DNA of 64,000 bases from an uncultured Bacteroidota bacterium. Its GTDB lineage: Bacteria; Bacteroidota; Bacteroidia; B-17B0; Aurantibacillaceae. Positions 18,513 to 28,390 of the stretch are shown here, in pieces. Made by a program: the position numbers and the translations under genes. The stretch covers positions 27,145-91,144 of the forward strand of contig CAILKE010000056.1 of assembly GCA_903834765.1 (NCBI GenBank), in the 5' to 3' direction. Under the pieces are notes generated by a model. The model saw only the letters and a program-made list of their open reading frames with translations, was not told the DNA's origin and did not search any database. Every line of letters begins with the position of its first letter. Within the stretch, counting starts at the first letter, position 1.

Positions 18513-20303
18513 CTACATTCTATCTGGAACATCAATCCCTAAACACAACATGCCATTTTTAATAATGGAAGAGGTTGCCACAATCAACATAATTCTAAAG
18601 TCCTTAATGGCAATATTCTCTTCTTTTAAAATTGGGCATTCGTTATAAAACTGATTAAACACTTTTGTTAAATCGTAAATATAGTTGGCTACAACAGCAG
18701 GATTCAAAGTGTTTGCAGACTCTTCTAATATTTTTGCGAAATCATATAGATGTTTAATAAGTTCCTTTTCTTTGTCATGTAATTCGATACTATCGTTAAT
18801 TGAAATTGATGCCACATCAGTCCCATACTTTCTCAAAATAGATTTAATACGCGCATGAGAGTATTGAATGAAAGGTCCCGTGTGCCCATTAAAATCAATA
18901 CTTTCTTTAGGGTCGAATAACATTTTCTTTTTTGGATCAACTTTTAAAATAAAATATTTTAACGCACCCATTCCAATAGTACGATATAAATTTTCTAATT
19001 CATCTGTTGTAAAACCTTCTACTTTGCCTAATTCTTCGGTAGTTTGTTTTGCAGTGTCGACCATGCCGTCAATTAAATCATCAGCGTCAACTACAGTACC
19101 TTCACGACTTTTCATCTTTCCTTCGGGTAATTCTACCATTCCGTATGATAAATGATAACACTCCTTAGCCCAAGTATATCCAAGTTTTTCAAGAATTTTA
19201 AATAATACTTTAAAATGGTAATCTTGTTCGTTTCCAACTGTATAAATCATTTGGTTTAGATCCGGAAACTCCTTAAAACGTTCAATAGCAGTGCCTAAAT
19301 CTTGAGTAATATAAACGGATGTGCCATCGCTACGTAATACTACCTTTTCATCTAAACCTTCATTTGTTAAATCAATGCAAATACTTCCATTATCCTTTTT
19401 ATAGAAAATCCCTTTCAACAATCCTTCTTGAACAACTGACTTTCCTAAAATATAAGTATTGCTTTCATAATATAGTTTGTCAAAATCAACACCTAACTTT
19501 TTATACGTTACATCAAATCCTTCATAAACCCAACCATTCATGGTTTTCCAAAGATTAATAGTTTCGCTATCGTTAGCTTCCCATTTCAATAACATTTCTT
19601 GAGCCTGTATAATTAAAGGCGCATGTTTTTCAGCTTCCTCTTTAGTTTTTCCAGCTTCAAGCAGCGATTGAATTTCCTTTTTATACGCTTTATCAAATTC
19701 TACATAATATTTGCCAACCAAATGATCACCTTTCAATCCAGACGATTGGGGCGTTTCACCATTGCCAAGCAATTGCCAGGCTAACATACTTTTACAAATA
19801 TGTATGCCTCTATCGTTTATGATGTTTACTTTAATCACATCATGGCCTTGTGTTTTTAAAATTGAGGCAACAGAATACCCTAATAAATTATTGCGAATAT
19901 GACCTAAGTGTAAAGGCTTGTTCGTATTGGGAGATGAGTACTCCAACATAATTTGTTTACCACTGCTTAATGCTGGTTTAACACCATAATCTTTGGTACT
20001 AACAACACTTTTAAACTCTGACAACCAAAATGTATTGGATAAAGAAACATTTAAAAAACCTTTAACAATATTAAATTTAGTAATAGCCGGATTTGCTTTC
20101 AAAATGGCAGCTCCAATTAATTCGCCAGTTTTTTCAGGTGTTAATTTAGCAGCTTTAATAAACGGAAAAGTAACTAAAGTATAATCACCTTCAAATTCTT
20201 TTTTTGTTTTTTGAAGAATAATATCTGTTGGAACGGTTGCTAAATCAAATAAATGGTTTACTTGCGAAGAAATGGTTTCAGCTAAAAAGAGTTCTATATT
20301 CAT
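18513..20303 (-). CDS. argS: Arginyl-tRNA synthetase
   Basis: A 596-residue class I synthetase charging tRNA-Arg. The N-terminal Add1 domain is followed by the HIGH-type motif HLGHIRNNLLG (after SSPNTNKPL). The KMSKS-like loop KMKSREGTV lies near residue 395, and the DALR anticodon-binding domain ends at ...GIDVPDRM. Length and order match bacterial ArgRS. It is divergent from the glycan operon starting at 20406. Confidence 0.97.
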   Translation of the reverse strand: MNIELFLAETISSQVNHLFDLATVPTDIILQKTKKEFEGDYTLVTFPFIKAAKLTPEKTGELIGAAILKANPAITKFNIVKGFLNVSLSNTFWLSEFKSVVSTKDYGVKPALSSGKQIMLEYSSPNTNKPLHLGHIRNNLLGYSVASILKTQGHDVIKVNIINDRGIHICKSMLAWQLLGNGETPQSSGLKGDHLVGKYYVEFDKAYKKEIQSLLEAGKTKEEAEKHAPLIIQAQEMLLKWEANDSETINLWKTMNGWVYEGFDVTYKKLGVDFDKLYYESNTYILGKSVVQEGLLKGIFYKKDNGSICIDLTNEGLDEKVVLRSDGTSVYITQDLGTAIERFKEFPDLNQMIYTVGNEQDYHFKVLFKILEKLGYTWAKECYHLSYGMVELPEGKMKSREGTVVDADDLIDGMVDTAKQTTEELGKVEGFTTDELENLYRTIGMGALKYFILKVDPKKKMLFDPKESIDFNGHTGPFIQYSHARIKSILRKYGTDVASISINDSIELHDKEKELIKHLYDFAKILEESANTLNPAVVANYIYDLTKVFNQFYNECPILKEENIAIKDFRIMLIVATSSIIKNGMLCLGIDVPDRM

Positions 20304-20405
20304 GGTTTAAAAGTACATATTTTTTTAAACACAGCTCTAGTTTTTAAAATCTGATGAAGCTATTTTATTATAAAAACTGTATATTCGCTATGTAATTAAA
20401 TAGTT

Positions 20406-21353
20406 ATGACTAAAATTTTAGTAACAGGTGGTGCGGGTAATGTTGGCGGTGCATTAGTTGAAAAACTAATAAAAGATCCAACAAATTTTGTAGTAATAGT
20501 TGATAATTTATCTACAGGTTTTTTATCAAAATTACCAAGTAATGCCTTTACTAATTGGAAATTTATAAAAGCTGATGTAAATAATTATCATGAAATTTCA
20601 TCTATTATGTTGTCCTATAGCTTCGGCTATGTGTATCATTTTGCAGCTGTAGTGGGCGTTTTACGAACACAAGAAAATCCGGTTAGCGTTTTGGATGACA
20701 TTTCAGGAATAAAACATATATTAAACTTATCTAAAAACACGTCAGTAAAACAAGTATTTTTCTCATCATCATCAGAAGTATATGGTGAGCCTGTAGAATT
20801 ACCTCAGCACGAACACCGCACTCCTCTTAACTCTCGTGTACCATATGCTGTTGTAAAAAATGTTGGTGAATGTTTTTTCAGAAGCTACCAACAAGAGTTC
20901 GGTTTATCTTATACAATTTTCAGATTCTTTAATACATACGGGCCTAATCAAAGTACTGATTTTGTAGTATCACGTTTTATTGCATTAGCACTTAAAAATG
21001 AAGATATCACTATTTATGGCGATGGCTCTCAAACCCGCACCTTTACTTATGTTGACGATACAGTAGATACTTGCATAAAAATTATGAAAGATAATTTACT
21101 AGAAAACGACGTGATCAATATTGGAAGTGACAAACTAATGACTGTATTAGAATTAGCACAGTTAGTTATTAAGTTAACGAACAGTAAATCTAACATCGTT
21201 CATTTACCTCCATTGAAAGAAGGCGATATGACTCGTCGCCAACCAGACAATAGCAAAATGAAAGAAATATTAAACAGAGATTTAATATCCATTGAAGATG
21301 GCATTAAACGAATGATCTCTGACAAAAAATATTTAACTTCTATAGGATTATAA
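20406..21353 (+). CDS. NAD-dependent nucleotide-sugar epimerase/dehydratase (extended SDR)
   Basis: A 315-residue GalE/RmlB-type enzyme. The Rossmann motif GGAGNVGG (8-15), the catalytic Ser region FFSSSSEVYG, the YxxxK pair in PYAVVKNVGE and FRFFNTYGP are typical of UDP-sugar epimerases and UDP-glucuronate decarboxylases. The substrate cannot be fixed from motifs. It starts a compact operon with asparagine synthase and a GT4 glycosyltransferase, so it likely supplies an activated sugar for a surface glycan. Confidence 0.88.
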   Translation: MTKILVTGGAGNVGGALVEKLIKDPTNFVVIVDNLSTGFLSKLPSNAFTNWKFIKADVNNYHEISSIMLSYSFGYVYHFAAVVGVLRTQENPVSVLDDISGIKHILNLSKNTSVKQVFFSSSSEVYGEPVELPQHEHRTPLNSRVPYAVVKNVGECFFRSYQQEFGLSYTIFRFFNTYGPNQSTDFVVSRFIALALKNEDITIYGDGSQTRTFTYVDDTVDTCIKIMKDNLLENDVINIGSDKLMTVLELAQLVIKLTNSKSNIVHLPPLKEGDMTRRQPDNSKMKEILNRDLISIEDGIKRMISDKKYLTSIGL

Positions 21354-21359
21354 TTTGAT

Positions 21360-23246
21360 ATGTGTGGCATAACTGGCATCGTTGGTAATACTATAAACTC
21401 AGACGTTTACCAAACTGCTATACAAAAAATGACTAATGCCATTGATCATCGTGGACCAAATTCACAAGGATTATGGAATGATGAACATTGCTTATTTGGA
21501 CATCGTCGTTTGTCAATTATCGATTTATCTGAAGCTGGCAATCAACCTTTTATTTCTCAAGATGGGCGATATATTCTAATCTATAATGGCGAATTATATA
21601 ATTACAAAGATTTAAAATTTGAATTACAGCGAGCAGAACACGGTTCAACAAACATCCCTTATATCTTCAAAACAAATACCGATACTGAAGTTATTTTAGC
21701 GTCGTACTTACGTTGGGGCAATAACTGCATGAAACGTTTTAATGGTATGTTTGCCTTTGCTATATGGGATACTGTTCAGCAAAAATTATTAATTGCTAGA
21801 GATCGATTAGGTGTAAAGCCCTTGTATTATCAATATAAAAACAATATTCTAGTATTTGCATCTGAAATAAGAGCTCTCATTTATTCAGGTATTATTGATA
21901 AAAAAATTAATCAATCGTCAGTTGCAGAGTATATACAATATGCAACTGTTCACGCTCCAAATACCATGTTGCAAGACGTTAACGTTTTAATGCCTGGAAA
22001 CTTTTTGGAATTGCATCAAAACAACCTAACTTTTTCTCAGTATTGGAATATTAGCGACTATGCAACATCTAAACACGATTTATCGTACAAAGAAACTTGC
22101 GAGAAAGTAAATGAATTACTAACAGCATCTGTTGAAAGACGCTTGATTGCTGATGTTCCGTTTGGCGCTTTTTTATCAGGCGGAATTGATAGCAGTGCAA
22201 TAGTAGGATTAATGAGTAAGGTATCGTCTGAAAAAGTACAAACCTTTAATGTTAGTTTTGATGAAAGTGAATTTTCTGAAGCAAAGTATGCCAAACAAAT
22301 TGCACAAAAATTTAATACGCAACATCACGAAATTAAATTAACACCAACTGATTTTTTAAACCAATTACCCGAAGCATTAGCTGCCATAGATCATCCAAGC
22401 GGCGATGGACCTAATAGTTATATCGTTTCAAAAGCTACTAAAAAAGAGGGGATTTCGATGGCTCTTTCAGGTTTGGGGGGTGATGAAGTATTTGCAGGTT
22501 ATGATATTTTTAAACGTTTTTACGAACTCGAAAAAAAAGTATGGCTTAATATTATTCCCGCTAAAGGGCTAGCAGGTAAACTCATTAGCGCAAAAAATAA
22601 ATCGGTACAAGGAGATAAAACATCTGAAATATTAGCATTAAATAGCATTAACGGATATCAGGCATATCCTATTAATCGTAAATTATTTAATCAAACAGAT
22701 TATCATTCATTACTTAAGAATAAATACAACGATTCTAATTTTATTTTTAATGTTATAAAAAATAGCACTACCGATAAACAACATATACTCAGCAGAGTGT
22801 CTTTATACGAAATAGAAACATACATGCAAAATGTATTATTGCGAGATGCTGATCAAATGAGCATGGCCGTGGCATTAGAAGTACGAGTTCCTTTTTTAGA
22901 TTATCTGCTGGTTCAGTTTGTTTTGGGCGTGAAAGATGAATACAAATTTCCACATACTCCTAAAAAATTATTAATAGATTCATTAGGAGATTTATTACCA
23001 AATGAAATTATTAATCGACCAAAAATGGGATTTACATTGCCATGGAAAGATTGGTTGAAAGGTGATTTGAGAGAGTTTTGTGAAGATAATATCATTCAAT
23101 TTTCTAAAAGTTCGTTTGTAAACAGAGAAGCTATTTTAATTATTTGGAATCGTTTTTTAAATAATGATCCAAAAATTACATGGAGTAGAATTTGGCACTT
23201 AGTTGTTTTAAATAATTGGATAAACACACATCATATTGAGTGCTAA
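21360..23246 (+). CDS. asnB: Asparagine synthase (glutamine-hydrolysing)
   Basis: A 628-residue two-domain enzyme. The Ntn glutaminase begins with the catalytic Cys2 (MCGITGIVGN), has DHRGPNSQG and YNGELYN, and is followed by the synthetase PP-loop SGGIDSSAIVG and SGLGGDEVFAGY. It makes asparagine from aspartate or, as often in polysaccharide clusters, amidates a sugar carboxylate. It is six bases from the epimerase stop and overlaps the next gene by 11 bases, which favours a glycan-modifying role, though plain asparagine synthesis remains possible. Confidence 0.92.
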   Translation: MCGITGIVGNTINSDVYQTAIQKMTNAIDHRGPNSQGLWNDEHCLFGHRRLSIIDLSEAGNQPFISQDGRYILIYNGELYNYKDLKFELQRAEHGSTNIPYIFKTNTDTEVILASYLRWGNNCMKRFNGMFAFAIWDTVQQKLLIARDRLGVKPLYYQYKNNILVFASEIRALIYSGIIDKKINQSSVAEYIQYATVHAPNTMLQDVNVLMPGNFLELHQNNLTFSQYWNISDYATSKHDLSYKETCEKVNELLTASVERRLIADVPFGAFLSGGIDSSAIVGLMSKVSSEKVQTFNVSFDESEFSEAKYAKQIAQKFNTQHHEIKLTPTDFLNQLPEALAAIDHPSGDGPNSYIVSKATKKEGISMALSGLGGDEVFAGYDIFKRFYELEKKVWLNIIPAKGLAGKLISAKNKSVQGDKTSEILALNSINGYQAYPINRKLFNQTDYHSLLKNKYNDSNFIFNVIKNSTTDKQHILSRVSLYEIETYMQNVLLRDADQMSMAVALEVRVPFLDYLLVQFVLGVKDEYKFPHTPKKLLIDSLGDLLPNEIINRPKMGFTLPWKDWLKGDLREFCEDNIIQFSKSSFVNREAILIIWNRFLNNDPKITWSRIWHLVVLNNWINTHHIEC

Positions 23247-24384
23247 AAAAACAATATTAATTTTAAGCGATTGGTTCTTACCGGGTTGCTTAGCGGGAGG
23301 GCCTATACAGTCTGTTGCCTCGCTTACCAAGCAATTAGAAACTGAGTTTAATTTTAAAATAATTACAACTGATCGGGATTTTAAAGCCAAGGAACCGTAC
23401 AAAACAATTACTCCTAATTGCTGGACTATGTTTGATGACAGGTCAGTTTTTTATATTAGTCAAAATAATTTAACGCCTGAATTTTTATTGAATATCATTC
23501 AAACTACATCACATGATGTTATTTATTTGAATAGTTTGTTTTCAAAACATTTTGCCATCAATCCATTAAAATGGAAGCAACAAGGTAAAATTAAAGCGCC
23601 CATTATTTTAGCACCTCGCGGAATGTTTGGTAACAGTGCGTTATTGGTTAAACCTCTTAAAAAGAAATTATTTTTTATTTACACTAAATTATTCGGGTTA
23701 TTTAAAAATATACACTGGCAATCAACTTCGCCTCAAGAAACATTAGATATAAAAAAGCACATTGGCAATAATGTTAAGTTAACGGAGATCACTAATTTAG
23801 CCCATACACCTGAAGCAGTTACTTTCATTGAAAAAAAATCTGGTGAGTTAAAATTATGTTTCATTGCACGAATTTTAGGAATCAAAAATTTAGACGTTGC
23901 AATTGATGTATTAAAAGGCATCACTAAATTCCCGTTAATTTTTGATATATATGGACCCAAGGAAGACACAGATTATTGGAACCTGTGTGAAGCAAAAATT
24001 AAAACCTTACCACCAAATATTATCTGTGCCTACAAAGGTGTTTTACATCCAAATGAAATTGGCAAAACACTAAGCGCATATCATGCTTTATTATTACCAA
24101 CTCAGACCGAAAATTTCGGACATGTAATTGTAGAAACTTTTTTACAAGGACGACCTGTGATTATCTCTGATAATACTCCTTGGCGAGGATTAGAAACAAA
24201 AAAAGTTGGTTATGATATCTCTTTAATATATAAAGAAAAATTTACGGAAGCTATACAACAACTTATTAAGCTTGATAATGAAGAATTTCAAGTGATGAGT
24301 AAAAATTGTATAAGCTATATTAATAAGGAATTAAATATAGAAGATATCAAAGCCAAATACATCACTTTATTTAACCAACCATGA
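23236..24384 (+). CDS. Glycosyltransferase, family 4 type
   Basis: A 382-residue GT-B glycosyltransferase. The N-terminus has ILILSDWFLPGCLAGGPI, with the Gly-rich acceptor loop, and the C-terminal donor domain has the E-x7-E type region (LLLPTQTENFGHVIVETFLQGRPVI) typical of GT4. The start is TTG at 23236, 11 bases inside asnB. It is probably cytosolic and adds a hexose-like sugar to a lipid-linked glycan. The acceptor is not known. Confidence 0.88.
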   Translation: MSAKKTILILSDWFLPGCLAGGPIQSVASLTKQLETEFNFKIITTDRDFKAKEPYKTITPNCWTMFDDRSVFYISQNNLTPEFLLNIIQTTSHDVIYLNSLFSKHFAINPLKWKQQGKIKAPIILAPRGMFGNSALLVKPLKKKLFFIYTKLFGLFKNIHWQSTSPQETLDIKKHIGNNVKLTEITNLAHTPEAVTFIEKKSGELKLCFIARILGIKNLDVAIDVLKGITKFPLIFDIYGPKEDTDYWNLCEAKIKTLPPNIICAYKGVLHPNEIGKTLSAYHALLLPTQTENFGHVIVETFLQGRPVIISDNTPWRGLETKKVGYDISLIYKEKFTEAIQQLIKLDNEEFQVMSKNCISYINKELNIEDIKAKYITLFNQP

Positions 24385-24986
24385 ACTATTTTATAACAGG
24401 TATAGGCACCAATGTTGGTAAAACAATTGTATCAGCTATTTTAACCGAGGCTTTAAATGCTGATTATTGGAAGCCTATACAAAGTGGGACAAATGAAGGG
24501 TTAGATTCTGTTACTGTTAAAGAATTAATTTCTAATTCCAAAACAACTATTCACCCTGAAGTGTATTTATTGAAAGAGCCTTTATCTCCTCACATGGCGG
24601 CTAAAATAGATGAAATTTCAATTGAATTACAAAACATACAATTACCCAAAACACAAAACGATTTAATTATAGAAGGAGCTGGAGGGCTAATGGTTCCCAT
24701 TAATAGCAAGCACTATGTGATTGATATCGCGAAAAAATTTGACTGTGAAATTATATTAGTTATATCTAATTATTTAGGTTGCATTAATCATTCTCTATTA
24801 ACAATTGATTACCTAATAAAACTTAATTTTAAAATTAAAGCATTCATTTTTAATGGGGATTTTAATGCAGAAGTAAAAGAATCTATTAGCAATTACGCTC
24901 CTAATATTAGAAACATTGATATTCCAACATTAACAATGATAAATAAAGAATCTATACTTAGTGTTTCGGAAACCGTTGCTCTTTAA
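24381..24986 (+). CDS. bioD: Dethiobiotin synthetase
   Basis: A 201-residue ATP-dependent carboxylase that closes the ureido ring of dethiobiotin. It has the P-loop GIGTNVGKT (about 7-15), KPIQSGTNEGLDS, the conserved SPHMAA, and EGAGGLMVPI. It overlaps the glycosyltransferase by four bases (ATGA). No bioA, bioB or bioF lies in the window, so its place at the end of a glycan operon is odd; the other biotin genes must be elsewhere or absent. Confidence 0.93.
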   Translation: MNYFITGIGTNVGKTIVSAILTEALNADYWKPIQSGTNEGLDSVTVKELISNSKTTIHPEVYLLKEPLSPHMAAKIDEISIELQNIQLPKTQNDLIIEGAGGLMVPINSKHYVIDIAKKFDCEIILVISNYLGCINHSLLTIDYLIKLNFKIKAFIFNGDFNAEVKESISNYAPNIRNIDIPTLTMINKESILSVSETVAL

Positions 24987-25184
24987 TTTTTATTATCTTA
25001 CAATTAATCAATAGGTATAAACTATCAATCAAAAAACATGGATCACTTAAGTAAAATTCAACATATTTTTTCTTCTATATACTATTAAGGATGTAGAATT
25101 GAATAAAAAAATAATGACAGAAATTTTAGAAGAACGAAACTCAAAATTTTTATCTAACGATTATATGCTATAAATCATTATAAC
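24987..25184. other. Intergenic region between bioD and rnhA
   Basis: About 200 AT-rich bases between converging genes. It holds two tiny open frames: a 16-codon one at 25038 (MDHLSKIQHIF) and a 19-codon one starting near 25114 (MTEILEERNSKFLSNDYML). The latter vaguely recalls the FxSNDYLG motif of BioF, but it is too short to call a relic. I see no clear terminator. Confidence 0.4.
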
Positions 25185-25661
25185 TTATATTCTTTTTCTA
25201 GAAATCTCATAGCCCTCATCAATTAATAGATGCGTGCTTTTACTAGCAGCAACTGCTAATTCATCGCATCGGTTATTTTCTTTATTAGACGCGTGACCTT
25301 TAACCCACATAAATTTGATATGGTGTTTTTTATGAACAACTAAAAAACGTTTCCACAAATCCGCATTAGCCTTGTCTTTAAAATCTTTTTTTACCCAATT
25401 ATAAACCCAACCTAAATTAATGGCATCTATCACGTATTTACTATCTGAATAAACAATCACATCCGAATTTTCTTTTTTCAAAGATTCTAACGCCACAATA
25501 ACCGCAATAAGTTCCATTCGGTTATTGGTAGTTAATTTAAAACCATAGGCTAATTCCTTACGCTGTTCTTTATATTTCATAACAATCCCAAACCCACCGG
25601 TACCAGGGTTTCCACTACAGGCACCGTCAGTATAAATCTCTATAACAGAACTATTCAACAT
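25185..25661 (-). CDS. rnhA: Ribonuclease HI
   Basis: A 158-residue RNase H1 that cleaves RNA in RNA-DNA hybrids. The catalytic DEDD residues are visible in EIYTDGACSGNPG (Asp), NNRMELIAV (Glu), VYSDSKYV (Asp) and NNRCDELA (Asp), with WVKGHASNKENN before the last. Length is standard. It is divergent from the M42 peptidase gene, and an imperfect TATATTTA lies just upstream of the start. Confidence 0.96.
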   Translation of the reverse strand: MLNSSVIEIYTDGACSGNPGTGGFGIVMKYKEQRKELAYGFKLTTNNRMELIAVIVALESLKKENSDVIVYSDSKYVIDAINLGWVYNWVKKDFKDKANADLWKRFLVVHKKHHIKFMWVKGHASNKENNRCDELAVAASKSTHLLIDEGYEISRKRI

Positions 25662-25735
25662 TATGGTAAATATAGTTTTTTTACGCCATTTTATACCAGA
25701 TTTTTTTTATATTTAAAGTCTATATCATACCTAAT

Positions 25736-26842
25736 ATGGCTAAGAAAACAACTAAAAAAGAGAAAAGTATTTTCAATCAAAATTCTTTAAACTTCCTAAA
25801 AGATTATTTAAATAATCCATCACCAACTGGTTTTGAAACTGCTGGTCAAAAATTATGGTTAAATTATATTACGCCATATATTGACGAGCATTTTGTAGAT
25901 ACCTACGGAACTGTTGTTGGTGTGATTAATCCAGAAGCACCTTATAAAGTAGTCATTGAGGCGCATGCGGATGAGATTTCTTATTTTGTGCATTACATTA
26001 CTAAAGATGGCTTTATTTATTTACGTCGAAATGGTGGAAGTGATCATCAAATAGCACCTTCGAAACGTGTTAATATTCATACAGACAAAGGTATAGTAAG
26101 AGCTGTATTTGGCTGGCCAGCAATACATGTGCGTGATGCGGCTAAAGAAGAAACACCTACTCTTAAAAATATCTTCTTAGACTTAGGTTGTAAATCTGAT
26201 AAAGAAGTAGAAGAATTAGGTGTTCATGTAGGTTGCGTTGTAACTTACGAAGATGAATTTATGGAATTGAACAATCGTTATTTTGTAGGAAGAGCCTTAG
26301 ATAATAGAGTTGGTGGTTTTATGATTGCTGAAGTTGCTCGTTTATTAAAAGAATCGAAAACAAAATTACCTTTTGGATTATATATCGTTAATGCTGTTCA
26401 GGAAGAAGTTGGATTAAATGGAGCTACGATGATTGCACATCGTATCAAGCCTAATGTAGCTATCATTACAGACGTCTGCCACGATACACAAACACCAATG
26501 ATGAATAAAATAGCCAGTGGTGATTTAGCCTGTGGTAAAGGTCCTGTATTATCTTATGGGCCGGCAGTACAAAATAATTTACTGAAATTAATAATTGATG
26601 CTGCTAAAAAAAATAAAATTGAATTTCAACGTCAAGCGGCGAGTCGAAGTACCGGAACAGATACAGATGCATTTGCATATAGTAACGAAGGTGTTGCTTC
26701 AGCGTTAATTTCTTTACCATTACGCTATATGCATACTACTGTTGAGAGTGTTCACAAAGAAGATGTAGAAAATGTGATCAAGCTAATTGTAAGTTCATTA
26801 AAAAGTATAAAAAATAATCAAGATTTTAGATACCTAAAGTAG
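25736..26842 (+). CDS. M42 family metallo-aminopeptidase
   Basis: A 368-residue cytosolic dinuclear-metal aminopeptidase or glutamyl aminopeptidase-like enzyme. Metal and catalytic residues are in EAHADEISY (His, Asp), RALDNRVGG (Asp), VQEEVGLNGA (Glu-Glu), ITDVCHDTQ (Asp) and LRYMHTTVES (His), in the order of M42 peptidases. It likely finishes peptide degradation. It is followed after 12 bases by the GH3-type gene, so the two may share a transcript. Confidence 0.92.
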   Translation: MAKKTTKKEKSIFNQNSLNFLKDYLNNPSPTGFETAGQKLWLNYITPYIDEHFVDTYGTVVGVINPEAPYKVVIEAHADEISYFVHYITKDGFIYLRRNGGSDHQIAPSKRVNIHTDKGIVRAVFGWPAIHVRDAAKEETPTLKNIFLDLGCKSDKEVEELGVHVGCVVTYEDEFMELNNRYFVGRALDNRVGGFMIAEVARLLKESKTKLPFGLYIVNAVQEEVGLNGATMIAHRIKPNVAIITDVCHDTQTPMMNKIASGDLACGKGPVLSYGPAVQNNLLKLIIDAAKKNKIEFQRQAASRSTGTDTDAFAYSNEGVASALISLPLRYMHTTVESVHKEDVENVIKLIVSSLKSIKNNQDFRYLK

Positions 26843-26854
26843 AATTTTCATAAG

Positions 26855-28390
26855 ATGCAAATACTAGGTTCCATATTAAAACGTGCTGTCGACCTTAGGG
26901 GTAAAATTCCTAAACGAAGTAACTTTGATGTGCAACAAAAAAAAGTATTAAAAAAATTATTAAAAAAGGCTGAATTCACAGCCTTTGGCGAACATTTTCA
27001 TTTCACCAAATTATTACAAGAAAAAGATCCGATTAATGTTTTTCAACAAACCGTACAAATGTACGATTACAGTAGCATCTATAAACAATGGTGGTATAGA
27101 GCAATAAAAGGAGAACCCTATGTGTGTTGGCCAGGACATATTAAATATTTTGCATTAAGTTCAGGCACGTCAGAAGCTTCTAGTAAATATATCCCAGTTA
27201 CCAAAGAAATGTTAAGTGCTTTTAAAAGAGGCAGTGTTAGGCAAATTTTAGCTCAAGCGCATTACAATCTGCCTAAAGAACATTTCGAGAAAGGAATGTT
27301 AATGATTGGAGGAAGTACATTATTAGATTTTAATGGAAGTCATTATTCTGGCGATTTAAGCGGAATTACTGCTGCTAATATCCCTGTGTGGTTTCAACGA
27401 TTTTACAAACCAGGAAAAAACATTTCGCGTTACAAAGATTGGGAAACAAAATTGATTGAAATTATTAGAAATGCTAAAGACTGGGATATAGGCGTTATTG
27501 TTGGGGTTCCGGCTTGGATACAAATTATTTTAGAACGTATCATTGAATTTTATAAAGTAGAAACAATACATGATATTTGGCCAAATCTTCGAATATATGT
27601 ACATGCAGGAGTTTCCATTGAACCTTACAGAAAAAGTATAGGTAAGTTAACCGCATTTCCACTTATCTATTCAGATACTTATTTAGCTTCAGAAGGATTG
27701 ATAGCGTATCAAGAACGTCCTAATCCCGATAACGGTATGCGTATGTTACTTGATAATGGGATTTTTTACGAGTTCGTGCCTTTTAACGAACAAAATTTTG
27801 ATGCAGATGGTAATTTTAAACCTAATGCATTGGCATTAACTATTAAAGATGTTGAGTTAGGCAAAGAATACGCCTTATTAATGTCTACATGTGCTGGTGC
27901 CTGGCGTTATTTAATTGGAGACACTATCCGTTTTACAGATATAGAGCGCGCTGAGATTGTCATTACAGGGCGCACCAAACATTACCTCAGTTTATGTGGC
28001 GAACATTTATCAGTAGAAAATATGAGTCGTGCTATAAAACTAACGGCCGATGATTTAAAATTAGAATTCAATGAATTTGCTGTAGCAGGAATTCCTTATC
28101 AAAACTTATTTGCACATCAATGGTATATTGGATCAAATAAAGCTTGCTCAGGAGATGAAATTAAAGAACGTTTAGATTTTCATTTGAAAGAAATTAATGA
28201 TGATTACAGAGTAGAAAGAATAGCTGCTTTAAAAGACATATTTGTAAAAGTATTACCAGATAGCGCATTTATAGATTTTATGGCAACTAAGGGCAAATTA
28301 GGCTCAGCACATAAATTCCCAAGAGTATTAAAAGGAACTCTTTTAAAAGAGTGGCAAACATTTATTAACGATTATAAACATACATTTTGA
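26855..28390 (+). CDS. GH3 auxin-responsive-promoter-type acyl-adenylate enzyme
   Basis: A 511-residue member of the GH3 branch of the ANL superfamily, common in Bacteroidota. The ATP motif ALSSGTSEASSKYIPVT (about 101-117), the YLASEGLIAY region and GDTIRFTD plus TGRTKHYLSLCGEH are typical of the family. Plant GH3 enzymes conjugate acyl acids with amino acids; the bacterial substrate is not established. It overlaps the LysE-type exporter by four bases, which may mean that the exporter handles its product, but that is inference. Confidence 0.85.
   Translation: MQILGSILKRAVDLRGKIPKRSNFDVQQKKVLKKLLKKAEFTAFGEHFHFTKLLQEKDPINVFQQTVQMYDYSSIYKQWWYRAIKGEPYVCWPGHIKYFALSSGTSEASSKYIPVTKEMLSAFKRGSVRQILAQAHYNLPKEHFEKGMLMIGGSTLLDFNGSHYSGDLSGITAANIPVWFQRFYKPGKNISRYKDWETKLIEIIRNAKDWDIGVIVGVPAWIQIILERIIEFYKVETIHDIWPNLRIYVHAGVSIEPYRKSIGKLTAFPLIYSDTYLASEGLIAYQERPNPDNGMRMLLDNGIFYEFVPFNEQNFDADGNFKPNALALTIKDVELGKEYALLMSTCAGAWRYLIGDTIRFTDIERAEIVITGRTKHYLSLCGEHLSVENMSRAIKLTADDLKLEFNEFAVAGIPYQNLFAHQWYIGSNKACSGDEIKERLDFHLKEINDDYRVERIAALKDIFVKVLPDSAFIDFMATKGKLGSAHKFPRVLKGTLLKEWQTFINDYKHTF

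Noticed and set aside
21360..23246. Restriction, toxin-antitoxin or phage-defence genes in the accessory regions
   Set aside because: All accessory genes fit surface glycan or lipid families. No nuclease, methylase or toxin motif was found.
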